In this document: piece after piece, positions 50,125 to 63,706 of the stretch
Numbering within the stretch: the stretch's first letter is position 1
How the letters are laid out: every line of letters starts with the position of its first letter
Source of the DNA: Chionis minor
Lineage: Eukaryota > Chordata > Aves > Charadriiformes > Chionididae
NCBI GenBank assembly: GCA_013398295.1
Contig: VZSF01001075.1
Span: 1,674,001-1,738,000 of the forward strand
DNA: 64,000 nt
Direction: 5' to 3'
Translations under genes and position numbers: made by a program
Notes under the pieces: model-generated
Databases searched by the model: none
What the model was told of the DNA's origin: nothing
What the model saw: only the letters and a program-made list of their open reading frames with translations

Positions 50125-53100
50125 ATAGCAGCAACTACCAGGAACCCCTTAATAAGCTTCAAAGTGTGTCTGTTTTATTCCAAACAACTGCCCATTTCTT
50201 AAAAGAATGAGTTGGAGGGAATGGAAGAAAAAGAAAATCTAATGAATAGGACTGGATGCTAGCTATGGCCCCAATCCAGTACCTGTTGAATGAGAGTCTT
50301 TTCATTGACATCAGCGGACTTCAGAATTGGACTATGTGTCTTCGTTAACAGAAATGTCACAATATTATTTTGTTAGCCTTTGGAAGCCAGAGTCAATGCT
50401 GGAGACTTCTGGAAACTATGGGATTCTTTTATTTTTAATGGGATAGCAGGAAATTAAGGGGAAATATCACCAAGAAGTAAGTCAGGCACTCTTCTATAAA
50501 CGTATACATGTGCATAAACATAGCCAGGTACAGAGTTCAAGAAATTGCATCTGAATACTCATGAGAGCAAAATCTTGTATACAAAGCTTGCAAGATTATG
50601 TTCAAAATTGACAGAAACAATCCTTCTGGATTTCATGTTTTTGTGGAATTTGGGGGGAAAATGTATTTCTGTAAAATTCAATATTATAAATTACATATCT
50701 TGAATAGCAGTAGGATATTTTGACAAATGAAGACCCAAAGATTTTAGACAACGTTGGGTTTTATAAATCAACATCTGGTAAATCATATTAGAGCAATTCT
50801 CTTAAGCATTCAAATGAACGGTGAGTAGACTACTGTAGTCAGGTGTAGTAAATTACATCACCTTTAACAGCACCAGGAGAGCAAGACTGAATTTCTGTTT
50901 CTTGTTTGTTGAGTTGCTTTTACATATGGTTTTCCTGCTACTGAGGCACAGCTTTTGATCTCTGAAATATTTGTGTTTGTAGGTAATACTACTCCAAAAT
51001 CTTGCTTGGAAGATGGTAGGTTTTAGAGGACAGGAATCTGAAGTAACTTGGAGCAAATACAGAGTATCCTTATCTAATGAGTTTAAAACTGATACGGTAA
51101 CATACCAACCTTGTGTAAGTCCCATTAGGATTAAGAAAATGGGAGTCAACCAGTGCTTGCTAGGGACATTTAAAATAATATTATTTTCAGGAGAAAACAC
51201 TTGACTAGGACTGTAATTAAAGTCAAGCTCTGAGAAAACTATGCAAACCTGCAAAGGTCAAATTGACTTTTACCAGACCAATATGTTTTATTGATAGCAT
51301 CTTTTAGAGATTTTTTAGGTGTAAAATCGATTTGCAATCTTAATGTAGTAGCTTAGAAGAAACCTTTCTAGGAGGAACTGTGAAAGGAAGGTATTGAGAC
51401 TCTATGAGGGATTGATGTATTATAAATCATTATGTCTTAACCATGTCTCAGGCAGTGCTTTCGTAACCTTTGAAAATTGTGATTGACTGAGGCGATGGTT
51501 AATGTTGCTGCTGCTGACTGAGCATTTAGGAGCTCATCTGTAACCTTAAGAGCGAGATTGCACTTCTAAGGCTCTGCTCTGCACTGCGTTCACCTCAAGG
51601 GAATTTCTGGGCGAGACTCTGCTTTGCAGGTTTTGCTTAGACATTAACAGGAATATGGTCTTTGCAACCTAAGGTTGGTACTTGGCATCCTCTCCTTCTC
51701 TATTTGTAGACAGATCCATAAGGGATAGCTCAGCTGTCACTCGATCTCCTGCCACTTTTCACTTTCTGAGGAGTGCATTTCCCCATCTGGTCAAGAACGT
51801 GCTAGGAGACGGCATTTATGCGGAGAGAGGAGAGGATATGGGAGACAGAAGGTCTCTGTGCTCTTTCTGTTCTTGCACATGTACATGTAGGCCAGTAATA
51901 ATCTCTCTCTTAACATCAATAATCTGGCTAACTCTATTGCTCCCCTTGCCCTCACAGAGGTTTTCGTATGTAAGCAAACTAATTGTACCGATAAAGCTGC
52001 TGGATAAAAACACAAATAAAGATCTCGACTGGTCTGCGCTCAGGCTGCACGCCTTCACCTGAAATCCTCAGACAGCAAGTAGCTGAATTTGTGCAATAAT
52101 AAACAAGCAAACTGTGTATTAACTCTGCAGGGAAGAAAACAAATGTGGAGTATATTTATAAATGCTGCTAGGACTTTTTTTTTGAGATATGGATTGTCTT
52201 TTTCGTGATAGATTTCAGAACTGCTCAGCTTTTCTTTGTATATTCTCACACATATATGAAAATGAGGATTAATTTTCTCATGAAATATCAAAATACTTTG
52301 TATTTATACCTTCCAGTCATTTTCCATATGCAAAATGCATATTGCCTCACAAATATTAATACATAAGCTTGACAAATGGTCTTACTGGACATCTAGTGTA
52401 AATTTTTCTAAATGGAACTGAAGCAGAGAAAAGCTGTCCCAGTGGAAAAAGAACTGGCCTGTGAAATCAACCTTTCTCTCAAAAATGCACTTAAAGACCA
52501 GAAATACAATTGGAAATCCTTGAGCTTGCATCCAAAGTTAGGAAACTTAAGAACATAGTTACCACCAATAGTTAAGTCATCAAATAAATAAGGTAGGCAA
52601 ATTGCTCAAAATTATGCCTGCTATTTATTGAACGTATTTCACCAATCATCATTTACCCAGTCAGTGAAAGGACTGGGCTAAATAATCTCCAGTACTAGTG
52701 AGCGTTTGGAGGTGACAATTCTGAAACATAGAAATACGAAACTCTGAGGGGGTCATTCTTTTGATATGTAAAGTATCTCTGATATCTTCATGTAAATATG
52801 GATATGTGATGAAGACAGTCCAGTTACTGCTCTAGACTGCTTGCCTCATTTCTGTTACTAATTGTGTTAAGTTAACCTTTTTAAAACATGCATTATTCTG
52901 GTAGTGTTTTCTTGCATGAAGCAAGAGACAGTTGAGTTGAGGGGCTGAACAAAAGGACCCATAACCCAGGAGTCACTTTGTGGTAGTTCTTATGATTTCT
53001 AGGAAGGTGTGGGAGCAGCAACAAACTCACTGGCCTTCATTTAGGCCAAGCAAATATTTCATTTTTATAACTTAAAAAAAGCTACTTTTTTTTCACTACC

Positions 53101-53317
53101 TGTCACTGGTCATAGCAAAGGTCAAAAAAGATGTTCCCTGTGGTGAAAAAAATGGCTAAATCAGTTTTATCTACTTTCATAACTTCAGTGAAACAGAGCT
53201 GTGCTATAAGAGAAACTCCCTGGATGGCTGAGGGTGAGCCGGGGGATTTAGAGCATCTCTGCAGAACATATTCTGAAGCCCTATGTAAGACTGCCTTCTT
53301 CCTCTTTCAGTAGCACT
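50125..53317. other. Non-coding stretch
   Basis: No supported gene. Frames at 50853-51254 (minus, 133 codons) and 51682-52062 (plus, 126 codons) have no splice context or recognisable motif. The overlapping minus frames at 51791-52058 conflict with the latter. No repeat family was recognised before the CR1 at 53318. Confidence 0.35.
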
Positions 53318-54195
53318 GCCCTTCTCCCCACTCTTTGCAGACAACACCGTATTAAGCTGGAGCATTGATCTGCTGGAGGGTGGGAAGCTCTGCAGGGAGA
53401 TCTGGACAGGCTGGATCGATGGGCGGAAGCCAGTGGTGTGCAGTTCAACAAGGCCAAGTGCCGGGTCCCACACTGGGGTCACAACAACCCCAGGCAGCGC
53501 TACAGGCTTGGGGAGGAGCGGCTGGAAACTGCCTGGTGGAAAACGATCTGGGGGTCCTGGTGGACAGTGGGCTGAACATGAGCCAGCAGCGTGCCCAGGT
53601 GGCCAAGAAGGCCAATGGCATCTTGGCCTGTATGGTTTGGCCAGCAGGAGCAGGGCAGTGATGGTGCCCCTGCACTTGGCACTGGTGAGGCCATAGCTTG
53701 AGTCCTGTGTTCAGTTTTGGGTGCCACAGCACAGGAGGGACATTGAGGTGCTGGAGTGTGTCCAGAGAAGGGCAACGGCACTGGTGAGGGGTCTGGAGAA
53801 CAAGTCTTATGAGGAGCAGCTGAGGGAATTGGGATTGTTTAGCCTGGAGAAAAGGAGGCTGGGAGGAGACCTCATCATTCTCTACAGCTACCTGAAAGGA
53901 GGGTGTAGTGAGGTGGGGGTCAGTCTCTTCTCCCAAGCAACAAGCAATAGGACAAGAGGAAACAGCCTCAAGAGTACATCAGGGGAGGTTTAGGTTGGAT
54001 ATTGGGGAAAGGGTTGTCAAGCATTGGAACAGGCTGTGCAGGGAGCTGGTGGAATCACCATCTCTGGAGGTATTTAGAAGATGGGTAGATGTGGTGCTGA
54101 GGGACATGGGTTAGGGGTGGGCTTGGCAGTGATAGGTTAATGGTTGAACTTGATCGTCTTAAAGGTCTCCTCCAACCTAAGTGATTCTGTGAGCA
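53318..54195 (+). mobile_element. CR1 LINE, 5'-truncated, with broken end of the reverse-transcriptase ORF
   Basis: This is the largest mobile element in the window. It starts inside the ORF2 reverse-transcriptase domain at the catalytic box, where the frame reads FADN instead of the usual FADD. It then follows the CR1 order: a KAKCRV-type block, an LGVLVD block, MSQQ...[13 protein letters not shown], a [13 protein letters not shown] block and an [20 protein letters not shown] block, with frameshifts between them (frames at 53365-53661, 53721-53993 and 53908-54114 are the pieces). The 3' UTR repeats the motifs of the smaller CR1 tails (GTGGTGCTGAGGGACATGGG, GGCTTGGCAGTG, TCCTCCAACCTAAGTGATTC) and ends in TGATTCTGTG. 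It is a dead copy: 5' truncation, frameshifts and an altered catalytic box. The antisense frames at 53204-53936 are shadows of it. Confidence 0.95.
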
Positions 54196-57100
54196 ACTCT
54201 GTCTGACAATGCCGTACTTCTCCCTGACCTTAACTAGTGCCCAGAACCCTCTCCCTCAAGATTCATCCTTCAGAAGACGTCCAAGTGCAGGATAATGGAC
54301 CTTGGCCTTGTAACAGGGAATGGATTACTTCAGATTTGACCGTCTAATTTTGAGTCAGGCACACAGTTCTGCAATAAGTCAAAAGATTTTGGTATCCCTT
54401 GTTTTTGGATCATAGGAACAGCACATTCAGTGTATACAGCCTGTGCTTTATGCATATACATGTTTATCGCATGTTGTTCCTGCTTTACATTTTAATACCA
54501 TATCTATTGTGTATACATATATGTATATATATAAAACCTTCCTATGTAAGTAAGACTGCATGATTAACACCTGAAAATTATCTAGCCATGAGACAGTGCA
54601 TCTCCTATATATTCTAGCTTTGATAACAAATTACCATTAACATTTTTGCTAAAAACAAAATCTGTGCCTTTGAACCAGTGAAACACTCCTGTTAGCCCCC
54701 TTTTCTTTTTAACAAAAGCAGAAAAGAAAAATAATTTTTCTTGCACAATATTAATCATGAACATTCTGGCAATGCACTCGAACAAGGGTAAGTGTAAATG
54801 GGAGTGGTCCTACAGACCCTTAGAAAAAGTAATCCCACTCACTGCACACCGCATAAATTGCATTTGTTTGATACACGACTGTTTGCACTGGTTGATGGAG
54901 CTTCATGTATTTGGTTACAAGAGCATATGCTTTATCCACTTGTATCTCTCCATAAGTACACCTGACTTGTTTCTGCCATGACAAATTCTTTTGTACCTCA
55001 TAAGATTGGTTTCAATTAATATGCAGAGAAGACAAAGAGATTCATTTTTTCTCTTTAGAATTTGTAGCACTACCTCTTTGGGCAAGATTTCAGTTTTATG
55101 TCTAGGTCTTAGAACATGAAACCAGAAGTGTTTCATCATAATCTTATCCTTACATTTTGCAAATATGCAACATCTTTGTTAAAACAGTAGAAGTCAACAA
55201 TAGATCTCTATAGATCTATTTGTTCTGAATAGCATGTTAGAAATCATGGTAGGATATTAATTCTTTTTGCTTGCTTTTTTAATTAAACATTTAATTTAGT
55301 ATCTCAAGGAAGCACAGTCTGTGGATAACAAGAATGTGGTGATTCCTTCACTGTGACAAAGTCTAGTTGGTTAGTAATAAATCTTTAATTTCTCGTGTGT
55401 TTATTTAATGTGGATTAATGGTTTATGTCTCATTGAGCTTCACAGTCTTTATTAAAATAAATTTAGCTATAGAAAAATAAGAAATCTACACATTTCATAC
55501 TATACTAGTATATCATTTAGAGCAATAAATTCAAGAATGTGTGTTTATAGGATAAGAGAAATAAGTCAATGTGTTTTTAAATAGATGATAATGCATCAGT
55601 ATGTTGCAAAGCCTACTGAGGCAGTATACCCTATATAGCATAAATGGAATTTGATGCCTGCAGTATTCATGTAGAATGTTAAATATTTTACAATTCGGTA
55701 CGTCTGTATGTTAAGCCCAGAACCCTGGTCAGTACAGCAGGGTAAAATGCTTTTCTGAGATTGAGTTCATGCAATCCAAAGGGACGCTCATAAATTAACA
55801 TTTTAAATGAAAACATAAATTGGTTTAGCAAAAATATTGTGGTAATTTATCACCAAAGGTAGACTGTGCAGGGGATGCACAGTCATAAGGGTAAATAATT
55901 CTATGCTTTCAATCACAAAATGTTACTTAAACAGCAGGGTTAAGCAACGTTTGTTATGATTATGCTTCCATTAGCCACCCACTGATGGCCCCAGACGGGT
56001 TTCCATAAAATCTGAGTCCCTACTGTACACAGAGATCTGTTGACAAGTGACTAACCCTTTACTCCAGGTATGCCATAAGTATCTGTGTTCCCGCGGCAAC
56101 CATGACCTCTTCATTCTGATGACGTTCTCAGTATTTCTAATACTCTAGTATTTCTGATAGCCTAATACTTTACAGGCTCCTGAATTTATATAGAGATGCT
56201 TTATTATGGAAGAATCTTGGGGAGGAAGTATCAACCAGAACAGCAAGCTACCTAACAAACCTCTAACTTCATGCTTGGTGGTACTAATTTTAAATCTGCT
56301 ACACATCAGCTACACATCATAAGAGAAAAAGGAGCCTGTAGAACCCAGATTTGAGATTTGCATACCAGCCAATTTGCATGCAAAGGAACTGTGAATTCAA
56401 AGGACTTTAGCACATGCTTTGCAACATCACTGCCAAACCCCCCATAACTACAGGTATTTGCTTGTGCAAATTTGTGATTTGCAGCTCCTTCCTCTTAAGG
56501 GCTGAGAATGTCTTGAGTTGAAATGATTTTGTATGCAGATGGGTCTCCATACAGATGGGTCTCGGTACTGTGTGAGTGCCACGGCTCACCCAGCACTTCC
56601 GATGGCAGATTTTAAGACTGAAATGCTACACCTGCTCCTGGGAGACCTGCTTATGAAAAATACCATTTCTCTGTGATCTTCTCCTGAACTCAAGAAAAGA
56701 TAAATATTGGCTTCTTTTACAGTGGATTACATACACAGGGTTTAATAGCTAATTAATTATCCACTTTTCTAGGTGAGGGATAAGGTGTAATAAACTGAAT
56801 AATTTCTATCAAATAATATGCTCATTTTCAAAGGCAACATCGGGGCATTCATTCTTTAAGAAGCAACGTATCTTGTGCCTACTGCACTGCAAGGTTGAAG
56901 GTCAGTCAGTTTATTAACCCCAAATGGCTTTATAACCTATTGAACATAAACGATATTTGAATTATTAACTAATAGTGCAATATATTATAATGTGCTCTGT
57001 CCTCTTACGTCTGTCTAGCCTTTGTCATTCCTACTCCTCCCAAGCCCAGGGAGGCTCTTTATGGTAGTTTCCAAACCCTGTTCCCAATAAATAATTAACA

Positions 57101-60100
57101 TTTACTCAATTTGATTTGTTTTTATTTAAAGAGATGACATTGGGAATGTACATGTTGTAAATGTGAATTTCTGCATTTCTTTTCTGACCCTAGTATGGAC
57201 TTACTGGGTGAATGAATGTCATCTTACCTTTCGTTCATCAGCTGTACAGTACAGATGGTAACAGGCCTGTTTTTCAGAGTTGTTTCAATGGCCAATTAAT
57301 TATAATCTTTTGATTGTAAGCTGCTTTATTATTAGTCCCTGGGTAAATGCTTCACCTACTGAGTAACGAACATGGCATTCTCAGGAGTAGGTGACAGTGG
57401 CATCAAAATATTACCTGTAAGAATTACAGTATTTTATCAATTGTCATGCCACTGAAGCTGTGCATAAATTCTTCCACAGAAGAAAATTACAGGCATATCA
57501 GTCAGTGATCCCATAAAATTGAAATGTGCTTACAACTGTCAGAGGATACCCAAGAAACAATGAATCACTAAAAAGTAAAACTATAGAATTCGTAGTGTGT
57601 TTTGATAACATTTTAGAGTATTTAAGTCATCTTTCTTAAGGTATGGAATGTATTCAGGCCACCTCCAGTGAGTGGAGGGGTAGTTTAGGTATGATTTTTT
57701 TTGACTATACGTGGGTTTAATATTTTCTGTTTGACCTGTTCCACAAATATTCCAGTCATAGCAAATATATTGTCTGATATCTATTACGTGGTGAGATACT
57801 ATGACAATGCAGTCTACTAGCTTAATACTATTGTTTTACACTTTCATATTGCATCATTTCTTACACGTTCACATTGCTGCTGATAAAAATACAATATACA
57901 AAAGTTTTGTCTTTAGGGCTGAGATTTTTAATATAAGTTATTTAGGCCTCGTAAATGTTGCTTAATATTCTCTAGATTCCTGCTGTTGTTTGTTACTAAG
58001 GAAAGTGGTTTATCATTCTTCCATTGAACATTTCATGCTAAAAAATTATCATGCCTAAAATATTTCTTTTATGACACCCAGCGTTTGAGGCAGAACTCTT
58101 CATCAGGCAGAGTCCTGACAGAAATTGCTGCTTTGCTCCTCTTCTTTAAAGTGAACTTTAATCCCAGATCCCAGTATTTAAAATTGGTCTTGATTACAGT
58201 TCTAAGTACATTAGTTTAAAATACCTTGGGAAATTCTGGGTAAAACAGAAGAACTGAAAGGTTAAAAAATAAATCTCCACTTTGTCCCAAGGATCCTAGT
58301 AGCACGAGAATTGTTCCAGTCCTGCCAAGCAGCCTGGCAGCTTGGGTTTGGAGAAGGGATTGCTGAATTATGCAAACTCCAAATGGTTTCCTCGGTGTCT
58401 TGAGGAATGATTCTTCCTTTCCGTCCCTTTTAAGGGTTGGGTTTAGGTCTGTTCCTTGAGATACACCAGCTCTTCACTCTCCTTTTGAAGATTCATCCTC
58501 ACACCTCAAGGCACAAGAGAGAGCGCCTTTCTCCTTGCTTTCTACTGCACTTTCTTCCCTCAAACATATATAGTAAGTTAGGAAATAAATGAAAGAAATG
58601 CTTCTCATTTATTATAGCCTTTTAGATACACATCTAGACTGCCATCATAAACATCTCTCTTTCCCGTTCTCGATTTGGAGAGTAAGTGATTTCAGGTTTA
58701 CTGAAGAAAGGTAGTGTGCTATTTCTTTTTGGGGTCCTTCATTCTTTGTACAGTATTTTTGCTGTAATCTGGTTTCGTGTTTTTATTTTGGATTTGATCA
58801 TTCTGTAGGTTTATTGACTTCTATCCCTATTTATCCGATTATTATTTAAATTAAAAAGAATGTACTTGATATTATCTTTATAATTTTAATTGCCTTCCTT
58901 TCTTATTTTTGCCTTTACTTCATTGGATCTATGGCCAAAGTTACACCTTTTTATAAGGGAAGCACTGATTTTTTTTTTGTCATCCAGATTTCCATGAATT
59001 GCCAATCATAATTCACCTTTTTTTCTGTTTATATTTCTCCCTGTTGTCAATTTTGCCTGTAATTGTCCTTTGCTTTCTCTCATTAGAGGTTTCTACCATG
59101 CAGTCAGATTTAGAGCAGCTGAAATTTCTTTTGATTACTTCTCATCTGTTATTATCTGAAATATCCAGTTGGAAATATCTGGGCTCCCTGAAGATGCGTG
59201 TTCAATCCTACCACAACCATAGCAGACAGTTATGCTTCTGAGATTAACAAATTGCATTCTATGAAGAACACAGAGTGTGTTGCAGAGAGGGTTTAGCTGA
59301 AACTTTCAAGAATCAAATCCTGTCTGCTCTATTTAATTACTGGAAATAAAATAATCTTTCTGTAGGTTTTGACATTTATTCCTGTGACTTGATTCTTTTC
59401 TCCTCAGCATACTGGGCTTTGCTATCCAATTAGTTACTGCCTCCCCTTACCAATAATCACCACATTTCAGCAATGCTGTATGTAAGAGAGGAGCTTGTTT
59501 GGTGCAGTTCGTAGTAGAAATGTAAGCTCATTTGAGTAATTACAAAAATAACTTTCTGATGTGTTGTCCTTAATGACAGTTTTTAATAATTCATGCTTAT
59601 TCACAACCTTATTTGTTTCTAACTTCAAATATAACTAGCAAATAAAAAGCAGTATTAGAACAGCCACTACACTACTACCAAATTTCTCTGCCTGTCTTGT
59701 TGCCTGGCGTATTAGAATGCAGAGGGGTTGTATAATACACAGGTAATGTTTGTGTGGTGCAGCTGAGGTCAGTAATTAATCCTACTTTAAACTCTGTCAC
59801 CATTGCAGTGTCATTTAAATTCTGCTACTTAGAAGTCTTAATAAAGGCAGCACAGAAAAACAGCACCACAGTTAAGTGTTTTAATGATACACACTGAAGC
59901 AATGCTACTGATTAGATTCTTTGCTAATTACCTTCTGCTACTTCTATTGGTTATATTTCAACAGAATAGACACACTTATTTACAAATAGCATTGCTTTTT
60001 AAAATGCCCCTCATTGCTAAATTCCTATAAGCTCAAGACAGAACAAAAGTTTTCAAAACAGCATTTTAGGCACTTCTGGGAACACAAAGCCAGTCGTTTT

Positions 60101-60713
60101 TAAGAATATCAGAGGATTTATAATCGCCAGAAATTTCCATTCTCTTTTTCTGTAACTTGTTTATACTTTAATCCCAATAACTAAACCAAAGTTACGTAAG
60201 AAGCACTATGACATGGTATTGTTTTTCAGAAGCTTAGTAGCTGCTGAACTGAAGCTCTCTGAAGGATTGGCACCCTTAAGCCAACAGCCTGATTTTACTT
60301 TAAAGTACCCCATATTGCCTTGACTTGGATTCAGACTGCGTTTAGCTTTTCTCGGAGAGAATTTGTATGTCCCTTTAACTGGGAAGGAACGGTGGGCATC
60401 TCCCTAGTTGACAGAGGTTATTCTGTAGCGCGGTGTATAGGTAATAACCAAACAATTCTGGAAAACCCAACTGAAGGCAAATGCACTTCTGTTAAGTGCA
60501 GAGGCACAGGCCTACAAGTATGATTATTAGTGGTATAGCTATATCTTTTTTATTAATATAATACCAATTCTTATACCACTCTGAAAATTTCAAAGCATGA
60601 AGATTATGTAGAAAAAATTGCTGGGAAGTTCTTACTGACCGAGTTGATGCAGTTCTGAGTCCCTGGGTGGATACAGACAATCAAAACCCACATCTCTGCA
60701 TGTGTGAGGAGAG

Positions 60714-60716
<3 letters not shown>
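54196..60716. other. Long non-coding stretch
   Basis: No supported gene. A small TATA-rich alternating patch lies at about 54513-54532. At 56536-56567 a 16-bp unit beginning CAGATGGGTCTC is tandemly duplicated with two mismatches. Around 57280-57340 and 59740-59960 the sequence has unique, homeodomain-core-rich composition (CCAATTAATTATAATCTTTT) that could be conserved regulatory DNA, untestable here. The frame at 58999-59241 is T-rich and unsupported. Confidence 0.35.

Positions 60717-60784
<68 letters not shown>
60717..60784. repeat. (ATCT)n microsatellite, 17 perfect copies
   Basis: Seventeen uninterrupted ATCT units span 68 bases (GATA on the opposite strand). Perfect runs of this length are usually length-polymorphic between individuals through replication slippage. 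Confidence 0.98.
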
Positions 60785-60785
<1 letters not shown>

Positions 60786-63650
60786 AAATATATACACTGT
60801 TGCCCTACTTTGGTGCTTTTATCCTCACCCAATTGCTAAGCAAATATCTTTAACGTGATGTGCAGTCCTCTGTTCTCAACCTAACCCAATATGCTCCAGT
60901 CATGCCTTTCAAATTCCTTTGCTAGCAAAGGCTTTGACCCAGAAATTCTCTCCCAAGAGAAAATGATGTTCATATGCTAGTTCTCTCACATGCTAGATCT
61001 CAGCTGGAATAGTTGAGAGAGAAGTGTCTTACCTGTTAAAAGTGCTTCTCTCCCTAATGTAACAAAAAGTATAGAATAATAAACGGGTGGGAAGTAATCC
61101 AAGTATTATGAACACCAGGTAATTGCACAACTCGTAAGAGACCAAGGAATGTCCACGTCATAAAAAAAGCCCAAAACCTAACAGTCCAGATTGGTAAAAC
61201 ATCCTTTGGGTTTATACCTGCAGGGTTTTGCTGCATAAATATGTGTGTGGGAGGTTTATTACTATTTTTCCACTGAATTAGATCCTTCATCATGAATCAA
61301 TCATTCATTGTATGGTATCTCTAATGGAACCAAACACCAAAATATAACAAAGCTTTTAACTTTCCAAAAGGCACCATCTCTCTTCTTTCCAGGGTTTGTT
61401 AGTCATGAGTAGGAACTGAAGAAATCTCCAGTATAATCTTTCATTATTGTTCTCTCCTTTTCTGTGGTTTGTAGTCCTCCTACAAGTTGTAAAATACTTT
61501 GTGATAAAAGATGTTTGTTCTTTACTAACTAATTCTGCGGTGGATGGACAAGATCTTTGTTCAGTAGATGAGATCCTAGAAGTGTTAAAAATATGATAAG
61601 AAAATATATGTAATAGATGTCATTTTTTGGCAGCTCAGTACTTCCTCTCAGTACTAGCTGTAAGTTAGAAGGGTGAAGAATTTGAAATGAAAAGAATTGC
61701 ATCATTACAGAGGAGCAGGATTCTATTCTCTCTTCATGATTGCGCTCATTATCTAGTAAAAATACGAACAGGCAAAGGACAGAAATACAAAGATGATACA
61801 TGCACAGATAATACTGCTTATGGTCACTTTGAAATCCGAGTTAATTTAATCCTGAGGCCTCAGCTTTCATTACAAGAAAGGACCTTAGCAGTGACTGTGG
61901 TTCTTTGCTGGAGGTCACCAGACCTATGGACAAGGAAGAAGCGGCTTTTGGCTCTTTGAGAGTGAGCATTTTTCATGAATACTCAGACGCTTTTATACCT
62001 CAAGACTAACTGAATCTGATTACGCGCAAACTTCAAATTGATTAGTTTTTCAATTTATAGTATTACCTGATAATCTAAATTCCAATGATCTTAATAGAAG
62101 ATGAGAGAAGATTGCGGAAAACCTAGTATTCAATTTAAAAATAAATCAAAGTACAAGAAAGAAGAGAGAAAATATTTTCTTATGGAAATTCAGCATAAAA
62201 TGCAATAAAATTACTATAGTAGATAGCAACAGAAAGCTTTTTCCTTTGGCAAGTGTCTTGTTGATATTTATGCATATGTAAATATGTAGTTATTTCCTGA
62301 TGCTTTAATATAGTGCACATCACATATGATTAGAAACAATTTTATTTTTTTTTTTAATTCATTAATCACAAGTTTCCTTGTAAAGTCTTTAATTCTCTCT
62401 TACCACCTAGATCAGAGTTTCTATCAGTGAGGCAGTTTTAACACTCAAGAAGAAGGGATTAACACTCAGTGTACTAATTAGAAGACCGGCTGTTTTCAGG
62501 ACCTTTTGATTTTCCAACTGGATTGATTAGGAACTAGTGAGGGTTGTGTCAGCAAATAGTAGCCTTTGCTCTGAGACTAGAGTAATGATCTGTGCATCAT
62601 GCTTTTCTAGCACTTTTGTTGCATCTTTTGTGTTGACCTCTATAACAAGGTAAGGGTAGTACAAATATAAATGGTAAAGTAAATAAATCTAAATGAAAGT
62701 GCAGTTGCCTGGGAGTTTGCAAACTGAAATTTTACCCAAAACAGAAATACACATTATCATTTCTTTTTTGATCTTTCATATTAGAACTTTCCTAAGGATA
62801 GGCATTTTTATTTCTGAGCAAAAGCAAATTTTGAAATGTGAAAATGCTTAGAAAAACTGAAATAGTGAGTTTTTACTAATTCAATTCTTGGGTTCACATC
62901 CCCCAAACTATGAAAATTTTCAGACATTGATGCAAGAAATGTGGTTTCTTTTTCCAGCATTCACTTAGGTCTATTTTATTTCCTAGATTTTTACTTGTGA
63001 CATCTTGAAATCCATAGGCTGATAAGAAGGCCTCTTGGATTTTAGAAAAAAGACAAGGAACAGGCTAGGAGAAAAGGACAAAGAAAATACGCATCTCTGA
63101 ACAAATGACTTTTGAATGTTAATGTAATTTAGACCAGTAATGTCATATTAGTTCCTAACTGTGTGTGTGAAATGAAGGGTACTGGTATTGCATCCTTCTT
63201 TGGTTTTGCTTAGCTTGTGGATGGTGATTCTCAAAGGTCTCAATAATAGCAAATGCCTTTCTATCCTGACCCATCTTGGTGGCCTGCCCAATTTCCTGGA
63301 TGAGCAACAGTCAGAGGAATGTCACTGGGCTGGATCAGACTGTGGTTTTGAAGGTCTCCGCATGCTTCATGATGCATCAGTTCCTCCTAATGCAAGGAAA
63401 GAGTCACCCTGCCTGCTTTCCCATATACTGAATTCTTCCTCAAGGACTGCCTGGAGTGCTACAAGCATATGGCATTTTTCCACTTTTTTGTCCCTTCTTG
63501 AAAAGTATAGGGGACAAGGTGGACATAATAGCTGTTAGTCAAGCAAAACTTTTCATAATCTGTAGGTGGATAGAAGTGAATACAGTGCATGCCAGGATGC
63601 ATCTTTCTGTGTATTTAGTGTTCTTACAGCCTCTTCCTCAGTGCGTCTCA
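60785..63650. other. Non-coding stretch
   Basis: No supported gene. Overlapping sense and antisense frames of 90 codons at 61529-61959 contradict each other. The plus frame at 63188-63538 is 116 codons with no splice or poly(A) support. Its middle (CTGGGCTGGATCAGACTGTG at about 63327) resembles the GGATCAGAC motif of old CR1-type repeats, so it may be part of the ancient repeat recognised just downstream. Confidence 0.3.
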
Positions 63651-63706
63651 CCAGCCACTGTTTGAAAAAGGATATTGGGACGGAAGGACTGTTGGGCTAA
63701 CCCAGT
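63651..63706 (+). mobile_element. Ancient CR1-like LINE 3'-end fragment
   Basis: The run CAGCCACTGTTTGAAAAAGG, then ATATTGGGACGGAAGGACTG, TTGGGCTAACCCAGTATG, follows the pattern of older amniote CR1 tails (GCCACTGTTGG..., CAGGATACTGGG..., GGACC...TCTGACCCAGTATG), best known from turtles and crocodilians. It is clearly more diverged than the other CR1 tails in the window and lacks the avian octamer end. Plus orientation, short, non-coding. Confidence 0.55.

Noticed and set aside
50853..51254. 133-codon minus-strand frame
   Set aside because: No motif, no flanking signals, length compatible with chance.
51682..52062. 126-codon plus frame
   Set aside because: Conflicts with two antisense frames and shows no coding features.
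53204..53936. Long antisense frames (92, 163 and 93 codons)
   Set aside because: They are the reverse strand of the CR1 element and its flank, not genes.
63188..63538. 116-codon plus frame near the right edge
   Set aside because: Overlaps sequence that resembles an old repeat and has no splice or poly(A) support.
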